From: Mactra quadrangularis
Lineage: Eukaryota > Mollusca > Bivalvia > Venerida > Mactridae
Direction of reading: 5' to 3'
DNA length: 64,000 bases
Assembly: GCA_025267735.1 (NCBI GenBank)
Contig: CM046298.1
Location: 32,091,264 to 32,155,263 of the forward strand
Shown: in pieces, positions 1 to 10,309 of the stretch
Numbering within the stretch: position 1 is the first letter of the stretch
Layout of the letters: each line of letters starts with the position of its first letter
Notes under the pieces: generated by a model
Databases searched by the model: none
The model's input: the letters and a program-made list of their open reading frames with translations, nothing else
Told to the model about the DNA's origin: nothing
Made by a program: the position numbers and the translations under genes

Positions 1-153
1 TGATGTTTTGTAACTAGTCGCTGGCTGTCGTCATAGAATTATCCCCCAAAATAAATATTGTTTACACGTATATAAAAGTTGGTTTGTTTGTTTAACTGGG
101 TTAAACTGCGTATCAACACAAAAAGGTTAGATCGCACCGAAAGCAATTGATGA
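1..153. other. Non-coding flank
   Basis: No gene is visible. At about 78-115 there is a fragment of the GTTTGTTTG...TTTAAC...AACACA motif that recurs at 16,591 and 20,621. It is probably an old SINE-tail or related dispersed repeat. Confidence 0.4.
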
Positions 154-885
154 TATAGGTCGTTTGCGTTAAAGCTGGACCCCTAAAATCATGTAATATC
201 TCAATAACCATCAGATGGAATTAACTCAAATTTTGTATGTAATCATAACTAGCATTTTCCTTCTCAAATCCAAAAATTCAGAATTTTTCTTTCATTACAT
301 AACATACTTCCCATAGACATGCAATGCAAATTTTACAGCCAAAAAGAGTCTTTTGTTAAATGGGTATGTGCCATAATCAGAACAGCCACATAACAGTAGA
401 TACAAAATAATAGCTAAATATGAGGCCCGGTTAGAATTGTTTTTGATAACAAAGTATTACAGTATATACAAACTGAAATATCATCATCACTGTTGTCGGT
501 ATCGTCAAAATTTATACAAATTATACACGAACGATTTTAAAGACGGGCCTCTGCTTGACAATTCAATAGACCGTCGAGTGTTTTTTTAAGCCACAAATTT
601 ACAGTAAATGCACGGGACTTTGTATAAATACACTGGATGTAAGACATTGTTATAATCAGAACAGCTTATTTTACCTCCCGTCGGATTTTTGATAAAAAAA
701 TCCAAATATTTTGCATTATACCTTATGGAAAACTTTTTTATTTATCTATTAAAAATTCTGAAAATTTAAATCCTAGAAGGAAAAGTTGAATTAACATTGT
801 ATTAAAATTTTTAGCAAAATCGCTGTTATAGTTCAAAAGATATTTTCGGCAAATATGGGTCCAGCATTAACGCAAACGACCTATA
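154..885. mobile_element. MITE with long diverged inverted arms
   Basis: The left end TATAGGTCGTTTGCGTTAA followed by GCTGGACCC (154-183) is matched in inverted orientation at 857-885 with one mismatch. Similarity continues inward over roughly 150-180 bp per arm, for example the TTTTCCTTCT and TTCAGAATTTTT blocks, at lower identity. The flanks are CAATTGATGA (144-153) and CAATTAATGA (887-896), a 10-bp direct repeat with one mismatch, read here as the target-site duplication. There is no coding capacity, so this is a non-autonomous DNA element of unassigned superfamily. Confidence 0.75.
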
Positions 886-1530
886 ACAATTAATGAAACC
901 GAATAATAAAGGTATTAAGTCCTATATTTTATGATAAATATTTGTTTATATTAATTAAATATCGCATATGATATTTCCGATTGAAAAAAGTTCACTAAAT
1001 GAGTTGACCTTACATTGTTTATCGCGAATACATTTAAGATCCTGACAGTCAAGACGAACAAGTTTTACATTGAAATATCCATCACATGGTATACATTCTC
1101 CTTTTTAAAAGGTATGAATGAAGTAACTTTCTAAAACTTTTTACCTCAGAAAACACAAAAATGACATTTAAAATCTCATTCAATGGGTTTTTGTACTTTT
1201 ATATGTGGGTCAATTTTCAAAAACATAAGCATGTTTATCTAATATGGAAAAGAAGAAAGTCTTTTCCACTTAAGGTATCGCGAGAGTTTTGGCAGATTAA
1301 TTTCAATATACTATCCAAACTGAATTCTGTGTCGATCTCTTCCGGTTATTTGTTACCTCCCTTTGATTCCTTCTATAATTCATATGCAGGAACGATAACA
1401 CACCCTCGTTTTTTCGAACTAAATTTGCACGTTCGGAACTCCACTGATTCCTGTGTTGCATTGTGGGACGGCGAAGTTTATTCTCCGGATAAATATTAAT
1501 TTATTTGTGGGACATATTTTTTCAAATAAA
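886..1530. other. Non-coding, possible promoter at its end
   Basis: No recognisable coding sequence. A 112-codon open frame at 1,161-1,499 has no recognisable domain. The last 100 bases become less AT-rich and contain GCATTGTGGGAC. Confidence 0.3.
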
Positions 1531-1588
1531 ATGGCGGCTCTTGTTCTCGATATAAATCACTTTTTATTAAATAATGCAGTCCAATCTC
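1531..1588 (+). CDS. Candidate first coding exon, unknown gene
   Basis: An ATG sits inside AAAATGGCGGC, a context that matches both a good start-codon environment and the YY1 motif often found at promoter-proximal starts. The frame reads MAALVLDINHFLLNNAVQS and then meets a strong donor, C|GTAAGG, at 1,589. Unspliced, the frame closes after 33 codons. I do not recognise the peptide and found no convincing following exon. A second ATG at 1,781, starting MLDLNQQSPNRPC, also runs into a GTAAGG donor at 1,821, so two alternative first exons are possible. Both could be chance. Confidence 0.25.
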
Positions 1589-2753
1589 GTAAGGGGCCTA
1601 AAATCAGAATAATTACGGTGAAATTTTTTTGAAAGGGAAGTAACCGATACTACTTTTCGGTAGATGACTCAGCTTAGAATGACGTAATCCTACGTGAAAT
1701 ATTGCATCATCTTGAAGTTGAACACTGACTCGACTGAGGGTCATGTTGACAACGAGAGTTGAATCCAGAACTTATCTGTGATGCTGGATTTAAATCAACA
1801 GTCCCCGAATAGGCCTTGTGGTAAGGTTTGTGTTCTATCATTCTGTGTTGGATATTCTCTGCAGATATCCTCAAAAATTGCGATTTTTAAAGAAAAAAAT
1901 AACAACCTATGCATCGTCATAACGCATCGTCTGTTTACATTCTATGTTTTCTCGATTTATCTGTAAAAATGAAGCTTCGTTGATTACTTAAAAGTCTTTA
2001 TGGAAAACAAACTTCAAGGATGCTGTAGCCTCAAATTCGTAGCTAAAGATGTGCGTAGTAATTAATGTGAACGAAAAAAATTGATTCATGACATTCGAAC
2101 ACTCACCGATTTGTCCTTGGGTACGAATCCGGAAATGAATCGTCGCACCAATAACGTTCTTTGTAAAACACTTTTATTATAAGAATGCTGTATGAAGCTT
2201 GTTATCATAAGTATATATATTGTTAAATCAGTTTTCTTAAGAATTAGACTTAAATTGTGATATTTTCAGATTATTTGTGATGGGGGTATGGAGAACATGT
2301 GTACGGTGAAAAAACTTGATGAAATAAAAATGACATTAATTAAATCACAATGAGATATTATTTTCTGGTAATTGAGTTATTTAATTTTTATTGTTTTATT
2401 ACTGGCTTATAGTTATATACAAACTTATTTTGAAGTGTAAACCAAATGAAATACTATGTATGTTCCTGTAAATTTATATTGTTACATTCAGATTTGAATT
2501 ATTATTTTTATAATTATATACCATATAGGATAACGTTCCATTCAGGCTACTTAAAAATTATTATTTTAATGATTTATAAAACTTCATCAAGCCCCCTCAC
2601 ATCTTATAGAAGAGACAATACAGTCAAACAAGGGTGTATTAAAATTATTCTTTGGGGAACTAAAGCCCGTGAAGTGGTAGAAAGAGAATTTCTGGTTGTG
2701 CCAACACACTAATATTACCACAGGCGATCTTCGTCTATGGCTTTTATACAAAT

Positions 2754-2756
<3 letters not shown>

Positions 2757-2784
<28 letters not shown>
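2757..2784. repeat. (GA)n microsatellite
   Basis: About 14 uninterrupted AG dinucleotides just inside the left end of the hAT-like element. Confidence 0.95.
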
Positions 2785-2923
2785 CCCCTTCTCCTTCTTC
2801 CAATATTGAGCAGGATCTTTATAGATCTTATTTGCTCACCGAAAAAATGCTCATGGTGGCGGTGCATGATGTCAATTAAAATCGTCATTTAAAACTATAT
2901 ACATATGTTTAAATATTTCATGA

Positions 2924-3297
2924 TTAGTCACTTAGGCACCCTGCAAGGAGAGTCCTGAATGTTTCCAGAGAGGTAGCAGATTTGACTCTAGATGGAAGTT
3001 GGTTCCAATCCTTTACTGTCCTTGGGATGAAGGTATTTGCCAGGGTCTGGTCTGCTATTTTTCCTGGAAGATCTTGTGCTGTCCTTTTCTACGTTGGTCG
3101 CCTGGTCTCAGTATTCCATCCATGGTAATAACTACAAGATGGTTCTGTATCTTGTACATCATGACCAGTCTGATCTGTCTTCTGTGTACACGGATTGGTA
3201 CCTACTTAAGGTCTGTTAGCATCTTTGTGACACACCCAGGGGTCTTGGTTGAGTAGTCGCTGAAGACATATCTGGCTGCACGACGTTGGACATTGAG
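2924..3297 (-). pseudogene. LINE reverse-transcriptase C-terminal remnant
   Basis: On the minus strand the frame starts NVQRRAARYVFSDYS, continues to IRLVMMYKI, then shows PRTVKDWNQLPS and ends TLLAGCLSD-stop (TAA at 2,924-2,926). These are the characteristic C-terminal blocks of CR1-like metazoan non-LTR ORF2 proteins. The copy is dead: there is an in-frame TAG after the first third, further stops, and a frameshift before the WNQLPS block. It lies wholly within the hAT-like inverted repeats. It belongs to a different LINE group from the large element at 54-64 kb. Confidence 0.8.
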
Positions 3298-3645
3298 ATA
3301 CTCTATATATCAGTATAAGAGCAATAGACGAAGATCGCCTGTGAATATTACCATCAAAAGAGCAGGACAACTACATAAAAAGATCAAATACATGCAAGAA
3401 ACGTTGTCTTTTCCATCAATAGGCCGTGCCTATATTATACTAAATGTATAAATGAAAAGTCAATTAAGAACGAAACGTGACGTAGAAGGGGGTGACCACG
3501 ATTTGACTGAAGTTTGTCTTTTCTAACATATCTCATAGATTTGTCCGTGGAACTCCAATAAAAAATTACTTAAAACAGAAGATATAACAGTTAAAGTCAA
3601 CAGCTTTTTTCACAATCGTCTATGGTAAATCATGTGATAAAGTTT

Positions 3646-3728
3646 TCATGACTTGTCGAGTTTTTCCGTTGCCCTCCATTTTAAAATGAAGGCGAGCATA
3701 ATGGATTCCGTGGTTCTATTAGTCAAAC
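3646..3728 (-). CDS. Lipocalin-like gene, possible exon 4
   Basis: This exon follows acceptor GTTTACAG after a short 74-nt intron, with correct phase. It encodes LTNRTTESIMLAFILKW and a short charged tail ending at TGA (3,646-3,648). A real lipocalin would continue with two or three more strands, so either the exon is left by an unseen donor or this copy is truncated. Confidence 0.4.
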
Positions 3729-5066
3729 CTGTAAACGACTTTGTAAATTCTTTCTTACTTGAGGTGAATGAACTTCAAAGTATATTTAACACATTTCCTT
3801 ACCAACTGGATCTTTCATGGTCATGGCACCCTCGGTGTAAGATTTGAAAGTAACTCTACATGTTATAGTGTTGCACATCTCATTTCTAAAAATAAACAAG
3901 ACCACTTGTTATACAATAAGGAGCTGGAAAAAAGAATGTAAAACTAACCAAACATAATTATAAACAAGTTGACAAAAGTAGTTCTAAGAGTAGCTGTATT
4001 AACGGTGATTGTCGGAAGGCCAATGTAAGTCATTTGGTTTTCCGATAAAGAGGTTATTGAATTATAATACATTTTTAATTCTGGCTTTCAAAACTTTATA
4101 AGCGTGGACTGCTCACCCATAGCACTAGTTGTATGAAAAACTTGATCCGTGGCTAGAAGTCAATTATGAACAACTTCAGAAAGCTTTCTGCCAGGTTTTA
4201 GCATATTGTCCCAAGGATTTAGAAGAAGATAGTTTAAAAAACGGACGCCACACAACAGACAAAGACCAATTAAAATAGCTTATATTGAGCATTTAGTGCT
4301 CAGGTAAGCTTAAAAACAACATTACCTCATTGTCAACGTCATTATTACACTTTGCTTGCTTTCTGGACTTATAAACGCTTCAAAATCAGAATAATCTCTT
4401 GAACCCGAATAACTACATGGGGCCTCAGTAAACTGGTAGTACCATCTACCTAGATACTGAAATAGAAAAAGGTCTCCAAAATATCTTCTACTAAAACAAT
4501 ACTGAAATGTACAATACTTTGATAACCCATCTGTATTGCTCAGTTCACAACGCGTTTGTCTACGAAGCAAGGAATCGAGTATTCTATTTTAGAGCACGAC
4601 TTACATAATTTAGTAAAGTTTCGTCATTAAATATTTTCTTGTGCCATACTTTCAAAATGGCAGTATTAGCTATTAAGGGTATATACTTGGTACTAAAGTA
4701 CACACTTTGGTTTGGAGATATAGGCCTTAATTGATCGTTCAAGGGGTAAATGACCACAAAAAGCATTTTGAAAATTGAGACGTAGATAAACGTTACACTA
4801 ACGATTTTTTTAACCTGTCGTAAAGTAATAAATTAGAATGTGGTAATCAATGTCTGATCAATAACTTAACATCAAAAGGGATACTGCGATAATGATATTA
4901 ATACTTCGACTTTATTGTTAATTGTTTTAATTACTGTATTAATTGTTTTAACTACCTGATCCAAATTAAAACCTTTCATCGGAGGTGGTATAACCTTTAG
5001 TTTTTTATTGTCCATTCCATTCACAAAGGATATAATCGCTACAGCCAACGTCCAAACAAGCATCAT
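3646..5066 (-). CDS. Lipocalin-like secreted protein, four exons
   Basis: Exons on the minus strand are 5,066-4,956, 4,456-4,326, 3,885-3,803 and 3,728-3,646. Introns are GT-AG with good sites (CAG|GTAGTT, TTTCTATTTCAG, GAG|GTAATG, TTTATTTTTAG, TTG|GTAAGG, TTTACAG), and phases 0, 2 and 1 join without a stop. The 135-residue product begins with a hydrophobic signal peptide (residues 1-17). Across the first junction it reads GFNLDQ-YLGRWYYQF, the diagnostic lipocalin GxW motif in strand A (residues 32-46). Cysteines are at 51, 85 and 90, and an NRT sequon is at 112. Lipocalins bind small hydrophobic ligands in a beta barrel and are usually secreted. Family members are about 170-190 residues, so a C-terminal part is missing or the fourth exon is mis-ended. 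The hAT-like insertion lies just downstream. The first two exons are firm; exon 3 is likely and exon 4 tentative. Confidence 0.7.
3803..3885 (-). CDS. Lipocalin-like gene, exon 3
   Basis: This exon is 83 nt after acceptor TTTATTTTTAG, in the phase required by exon 2. It encodes NEMCNTITCRVTFKSY and EGAMTMKDPV and ends at TTG|GTAAGG. The alternating pattern looks like beta strands B and C. Confidence 0.6.
4326..4456 (-). CDS. Lipocalin-like gene, exon 2 (GRW motif)
   Basis: This exon is 131 nt and opens directly after a pyrimidine-rich acceptor. The first residues are YLGRWYYQF and the exon ends at GAG|GTAATG. Splitting the gene just before the YLGRW motif is compatible with a conserved lipocalin intron position. 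Confidence 0.75.
4956..5066 (-). CDS. Lipocalin-like gene, exon 1 (signal peptide)
   Basis: This exon is 37 codons from tandem ATGs to CAG|GTAGTT, phase 0. The hydrophobic stretch LVWTLAVAIISFV is followed by NGMD, a plausible signal-peptidase region, then a basic, proline-containing linker and GFNLDQ. Confidence 0.7.
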
Positions 5067-5334
5067 TGTGACAGTAGTACCTAGATATACAGATAAATAT
5101 ATATAAGATAACTTGAGTTAAGAAGATGAAATTAGTTCAAAGATTAAATCCAATCACTAAGAGGTGAATATGTGTGATGTAAGTTAGGTAAATAATGTGT
5201 ATTAAAAGTTTGGGGACGAAGGAGATTTAATTATTTCTTTAATCTCTAAATTTACATAGTCTATTCATCATAATATTATTTAAGTACGATTGATAAATGA
5301 AAACAAACTTTATTGAATACTTCACAGATTAATG

Positions 5335-5975
5335 ATTCAGCATATGACATACGAAATATTTCTAACCATGTTCGGTGTAATTATTTTCAAGATTGTTTTA
5401 AAGCTTTCTAACAGCCTAGAATATAAATTAAACCATATCAAGTCTGAATTTATAGAACTACAAATGTATCTACAAAACATTAAAATGTAATCAAAATAAA
5501 ACAAAAAACTGTTATCAAAGCTAAATGCAAGCTATTTAGTAGACATGCAAAGTGAAAGTGTCTCAAACTTTTAATGGACATGAATGGTTCACACTATAAA
5601 AAATTCAGCATATGGCATACCAAATATTTCAAACCATGCTGGATGTTATTATTGCAGGATTGTTCTAATTTGCTTTCTGTCAACCTCGACTATAAATTAA
5701 ACCATATCAAGCATATAAATTTATTAAATTATCTATAAAGCATTAAAAAACATTTCAAAGTAAAAGACTGTTATCAAAGTTTAAATCAAAGCTATTTAGT
5801 AGACATGCAAAGTGAACATGTATCAAACTTTTAATGGACATGAATGGTTCACACTTTAAAGATTCAGCATATGACATCCCAAATACTCCAAAACTATGTT
5901 ATATGTAATCATTTGCTTTAGCACAGTAGTTTCACAAGCTACATGTCAGCCTTTACTATTAATAAAACCATAAAA
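5335..5975. repeat. Direct tandem repeat, 2.4 copies of about 265 bp
   Basis: Copies begin with ATTCAGCATATG at 5,335, 5,603 and 5,862. Shared blocks include TATAAATTAAACCATATCAA, AGCTATTTAGTAGACATGCA and TTTTAATGGACATGAATGG. The third copy is partial. It is non-coding and lies upstream of the lipocalin-like gene. Confidence 0.85.
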
Positions 5976-8640
5976 ACATCCAACTTAAAATGAATTTAAA
6001 TAAACACAGTTAACATTTTTTTATTAAAGTATTTTAGAAGGCATACAATGAAAACGAGAAAATGCACCCCAACGTTAGGTGGGCATTGTTGCACATTATT
6101 TTTTAAGCTCGTTTGTAAAACAATTTTAACAAGTAATATTTATCATTCTCTATCCCGCATCCTGTTCATCGTCAACGGCCACTCGGCCATGCGCGCCTTA
6201 TATGTGTTGTAAATTTAGTTATGTAGATTAAAGTATAATTGCTTCATGTGTTAAGCTCAAAATTGATGTGAAAAGTTGCGAAATTCAGATTGACGGCACG
6301 GGGCAATAACGAAATGAAAAATTGATTTTTTCATTCGGATTTCAGGGGAATTATTAAATGGGTATACTAATAAATGTCACAGAATGCATAATACCTAAAA
6401 TAAGATCGCAGTAAAATATAGTGTTTTAGTTGATCTTTGTTTGGAAAAATAATATCTGTCAATTTATTTTCAAACTGAGTCGAGGTTAAAAGTGTTAAGT
6501 TCCTTTTTAATTAATCATTTTTATCAGTTGTAAGCCTATAACACCAAAAAGAAGTATGAGCAACCAAAGAATAAATCCACCAAAACATGTGTACAGATTG
6601 CGTACAGTAAATGTACAAAATAAAAGTGACATTATTAGTAATACAAGAAAATTTAATTTCATCCAACATGATAAATATTACTATTTTATTAGGTACGGTT
6701 TATCAGCCTCAGAGGTAAATTTGATGAAATAAATGTAAAATTAATTTCCTTTTTCTTTCCCGAATTATTATGACATACCCTGTAAAATATTTTAAAGTCA
6801 AAACCTCCAGACTCACATGTTTCACGTGCTGAGTGTAAAAATCAACTGTTTAAACTGTAAGTATTCTATTGTCATTTCCGTGATACATTTAGAAACTTAT
6901 AATTGACAAATAAAGTATATTGGACTAAAAATCGCAAGAACACCTCAATAACCAAGAAAATCTTTTTAAATTGAACTTGTAGCATAAAACACACGTTATA
7001 CATGATGTATCTTTTAATCAAAGATTTTGTGATGCTGTTAAAGTTAAAAAATAAGGTAACTTGACATTTACATTAGATATCGTAAGATTTCTGAATATTT
7101 AAATTAAAGTCTATAATGATGTAAAGCTTTGAATATTCAATTTTTAAATGACATTAAAATCGGACTTGAGGTATATACTATAGTATAATTGCAATGTTTT
7201 AACTTGGAGTGTCAAGTTATCAAAAGACGAGTGTAAACGTTCAAGAACAGAAAGAAATGAAAATATTCAGAAATATTCTATTATTATCTACATAAAAACA
7301 CGTGAGTAATATTAACTTTTTATCTACTAAGTCACACATACTCAACAATGAATTTTGGTTTCATAGGAATAAATATTTTGAAATTTGTTCCTCCATAAAC
7401 AGATTAGTCCAAAATTAAAAGTACTATAACATGAAATGTTTACAAAATGATTTATAAACATGAATATGAAATTTTAAACGAATAACTTACTTTAATAATT
7501 GTTATGTCAGTACGCTATTATTTGAACGCTGTCACCCAGGTAGACTACTAAAGATTTGTTAACATCAACTGGCTATATATATATATGTATAACATTTTAA
7601 ATAAAAAAATCTAAGCAAATAAATTTGCTAATACATAATTGTTCCATTAATAAAACACCAACAAACTTATATTAATGGTGATCAACTAACTGATCACGTA
7701 TAACATGATGGATTTAACAATTATAGCGTGTTAAAAGTACGACTGCTAAAAATTGGAACGCTCCCTTCACAGCCTAGTGAATACTCTATCGTAACTTCAC
7801 ACCGCTGCTTTATTGAGTGTAAAATAATGATATTGACGTTTGCTACAAACTACGAACAACCAATGAAAGTCTACCAAATTCCAATTTAAACAAAAATCTG
7901 TATACGCATTTTAATTGGCTGAAACGATCACCTGATTAAAATAAATACAAAAAGACTGGTAAACAACGCAATGTTTGGTTTGAACATACAAGTGACGAAC
8001 GCAACCTCGTATGACGTCATATATAGCGCGACTTCTCTTTATATCTAAGTTGAATATGCTTTATAACAACAATTAAAACATCAGAGATACACGTGTAAGA
8101 ATAATTTGAGAATACCAATTTTTACTTTCATTTTGGTTAATTTCTAATTCATTTACTAATGCAAAACTGTCCAACATCTCCGCACATCGATATTTTGAAA
8201 TTATAGGCGAGACTTTTTTGCATTTCAGTAGTCGATGACACATCTTTCTATAAAAAACGTCAAAGTCATGCGATTAAACCGATTTTTCTTTCCTAAAATA
8301 GAAGTATCGGATTTGCACATTTTAGTTTAGGGTATAAAGTGAACGAGCGAAAATTTCGACCGATGCACAGGAAAGTAACGACATTGTTACATATTCATTG
8401 TTGTTGTTGCAGCAAAAATTTTATATCATTCAACTTAAAAAAAAACTTTGTCAAAAAAAGCTTATGAATTAATGGTTAAATGACTACCGTTTCGATTGAT
8501 TTAATACCTTAACTAGAGTCATTTCTCACTCTATTCAATTAATTGGTTGTATTCACTTAATCTATAAGACCTTATTACATTTCAGTAATCCAATTAACGT
8601 CATTAGTTACCACAAAACGCGCCTAATTAATCGGATAACA
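5976..8640. other. Long AT-rich non-coding stretch
   Basis: No gene recognised. Two local signals stand out. A remnant at about 6,105-6,170 resembles the inner part of the tRNA-Ser SINE at 35,906 (TTAAGCTCG...AAACAATTTT...CCCGCATCCTG). A consensus CRE, TGACGTCA (8,012-8,019), abuts TATATAG (8,020-8,026), a possible core promoter with no identified gene. Confidence 0.35.
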
Positions 8641-8790
8641 CATAACATAACATAACATAACGTAACGTAACGTAACGTAACGTAACGTAACGTAACGTAA
8701 CGTAGCGTAGCGTAGCGTAGCATAGCATAGCATAGCATAGCATAGCATAGCATAGCATAGCATAGCAAAACAGAACAGAACAAAACAGAA
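8641..8790. repeat. Pentanucleotide array with drifting unit
   Basis: The array is ordered: 4 x CATAA (8,641-8,660), 8 x CGTAA (8,661-8,700), 4 x CGTAG (8,701-8,720), 9 x CATAG (8,721-8,765), then degenerate CAAAA/CAGAA units. Neighbouring blocks differ by a single transition. The CpG-containing units sit in the middle. Confidence 0.97.
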
Positions 8791-8867
8791 GTAGTTAAAA
8801 TGACATTATTGAGTTAATAAGGTTTAATTAATTTTACATCTGGAGCCAATGATGTGTTTGGTATGCT

Positions 8868-8966
8868 ACTCAGTCTTCACACAACAATCCATCACAATTT
8901 TTTTCAAATTGGCTAACTTTCACTTTTTTGGTAGGAACGTGTTCGGGTACCTTAAAATAATTATCA
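8868..8966 (+). repeat. Dispersed repeat, copy 1
   Basis: The segment from CACACAACAATCC through CAAATTGGC to GGTACCTTAAAA recurs in direct orientation at 12,190-12,270, about 75-80% alike by eye. It is probably the end of an unclassified transposon. Confidence 0.65.
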
Positions 8967-9898
8967 CAAGGATTTTTATATTTTCAAAATTGAAATCATG
9001 AGTTCATATATCATTCATGTATATGTGCTTTTATTATCTAGTACGAGGGCCAGAGGGGTCCACCGTGCACCCCCTCTAGTCTTTTTGCCACCCATGCTAA
9101 ATTGTTCCATAGGGTCCACTCAATTAGAATCGACTTTGTCCTCAAAAATAAACTCTTGCGCACTACCTGAAATTTCACTGTTTCCATGGCAACCCCTTGT
9201 TTTTTTTTTGTCGAAATGTTTGGTGTTTATAAAATCAATAATAACTTGAAAACGCATTAAGCTAGAATAATATACCCCAATGGGTATTATCCGTAGCGCA
9301 TCCTTATTTTCAAAGGTCTGTGTAATGATTGACAGGTGTAAAAACTCTCTCATGGAGATCAGTAGAGAAGTTTTATTTAACGTGCATGTTACTTTTTTGG
9401 ATAGCAATATCATATTGCGAAATATCAAAAACATATTTCATTTATTCAGTAAAAATTGTCACGTGGTTTCATGTATTTAGACATTTTTATCCATGATGCT
9501 TAGCGTAGTATCGTACTGACCAGTTGTTTTATGTTGAACTCTAATATATATCAATGTATGGGAAATTAAACAGATTATTAGGTTACTGTTTTGTTAGTTC
9601 CAATTTAATACTAATTATATCATTATAAATAGATTTAGATTTAGTGATCAAATGTCTTCAATGACAGAACGATGACAGTGAATGTCAAACTTTTTTGTCA
9701 ATATATAAACATTGTTCAAAAAGTTTGTGAAAATTAAACCGAGACAGAATAACGCATTATACGCTTCAGTAAATTCACTAACACGGTGACAATACCACAT
9801 GACTATTGCATCACAAATGCTACGGTTTAAAATAGATAAACAGTGAAACATCAGCTCCAACTTATGCTTTAAAGAGGTGTAAGTCTTCCAATTCCTGT
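8967..9898. other. Non-coding stretch with a small hairpin
   Basis: No gene recognised. Open frames here (about 100 codons on minus at 9,120-9,434) have no domain. A short inverted repeat, AGAGGGG/CCCCTCT, lies at about 9,051-9,079. Confidence 0.3.
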
Positions 9899-10309
9899 CA
9901 GAGGTGCGTTCGACAATGCGAGCTCGAGGCGAGATCGAGCGCTCTCGTTTTGAACGCGGGCGCCCGCCCGAGTGCTCGCGAGCGGCGGCAGGTAAAATTT
10001 AATTTTTACTCAAAGAAATATCCCTGAAAAGTGGGACGCAAACTTGTGAGTTACTGGTTCCACAAAATATCCACGCAATGCATATAATTTATTTGGTACA
10101 GTAAATTATATCATAATGCTTCATAAAAATAAAACATGTGAAAGATCTCATGTATCAGCAGAAATAATTGTTTTCCCATCCGCTTTTTTCAATAATGTCC
10201 TGTTTGACGCTGTCTTGGGTTTTACAGCGAGCGCTCGCAGTCGTTCAATAGCCTAACAATTCGCAAAGCAGGCGCTCGCTCGAGCGCTTGATTGTTGAAC
10301 GCACCTCTG
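9899..10309. mobile_element. CpG-rich MITE, hAT-like ends
   Basis: The ends are CAGAGGTGCGTTC and its inverse, with similarity continuing through ACAAT and a run of GAGCGCTCG-type self-complementary motifs in both arms. The arms are strikingly GC- and CpG-rich against AT-rich flanks. The expected 8-bp duplication is poor (ATTCCTGT and ATTTCAAT, 5 of 8), so the insertion is old or the superfamily call is wrong. There is no coding capacity. Confidence 0.7.

Larger units (their letters stand above)
2719..3343. mobile_element. hAT-like non-autonomous DNA transposon
   Basis: The termini are inverted repeats of about 31 bp starting CACAGGCGATCTTCGTCTAT, with two or three mismatches. A perfect 8-bp direct repeat, AATATTAC, flanks the element (2,711-2,718 and 3,344-3,351). 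Eight-base duplications and CA-G-rich ends fit the hAT superfamily. Inside are a GA microsatellite and a decayed LINE reverse-transcriptase C-terminus on the minus strand, so the element either received or captured a LINE fragment. No transposase is present. Confidence 0.8.

Noticed and set aside
3653..3847. 64-codon plus-strand frame
   Set aside because: It is antisense to exons 3 and 4 of the lipocalin-like gene.
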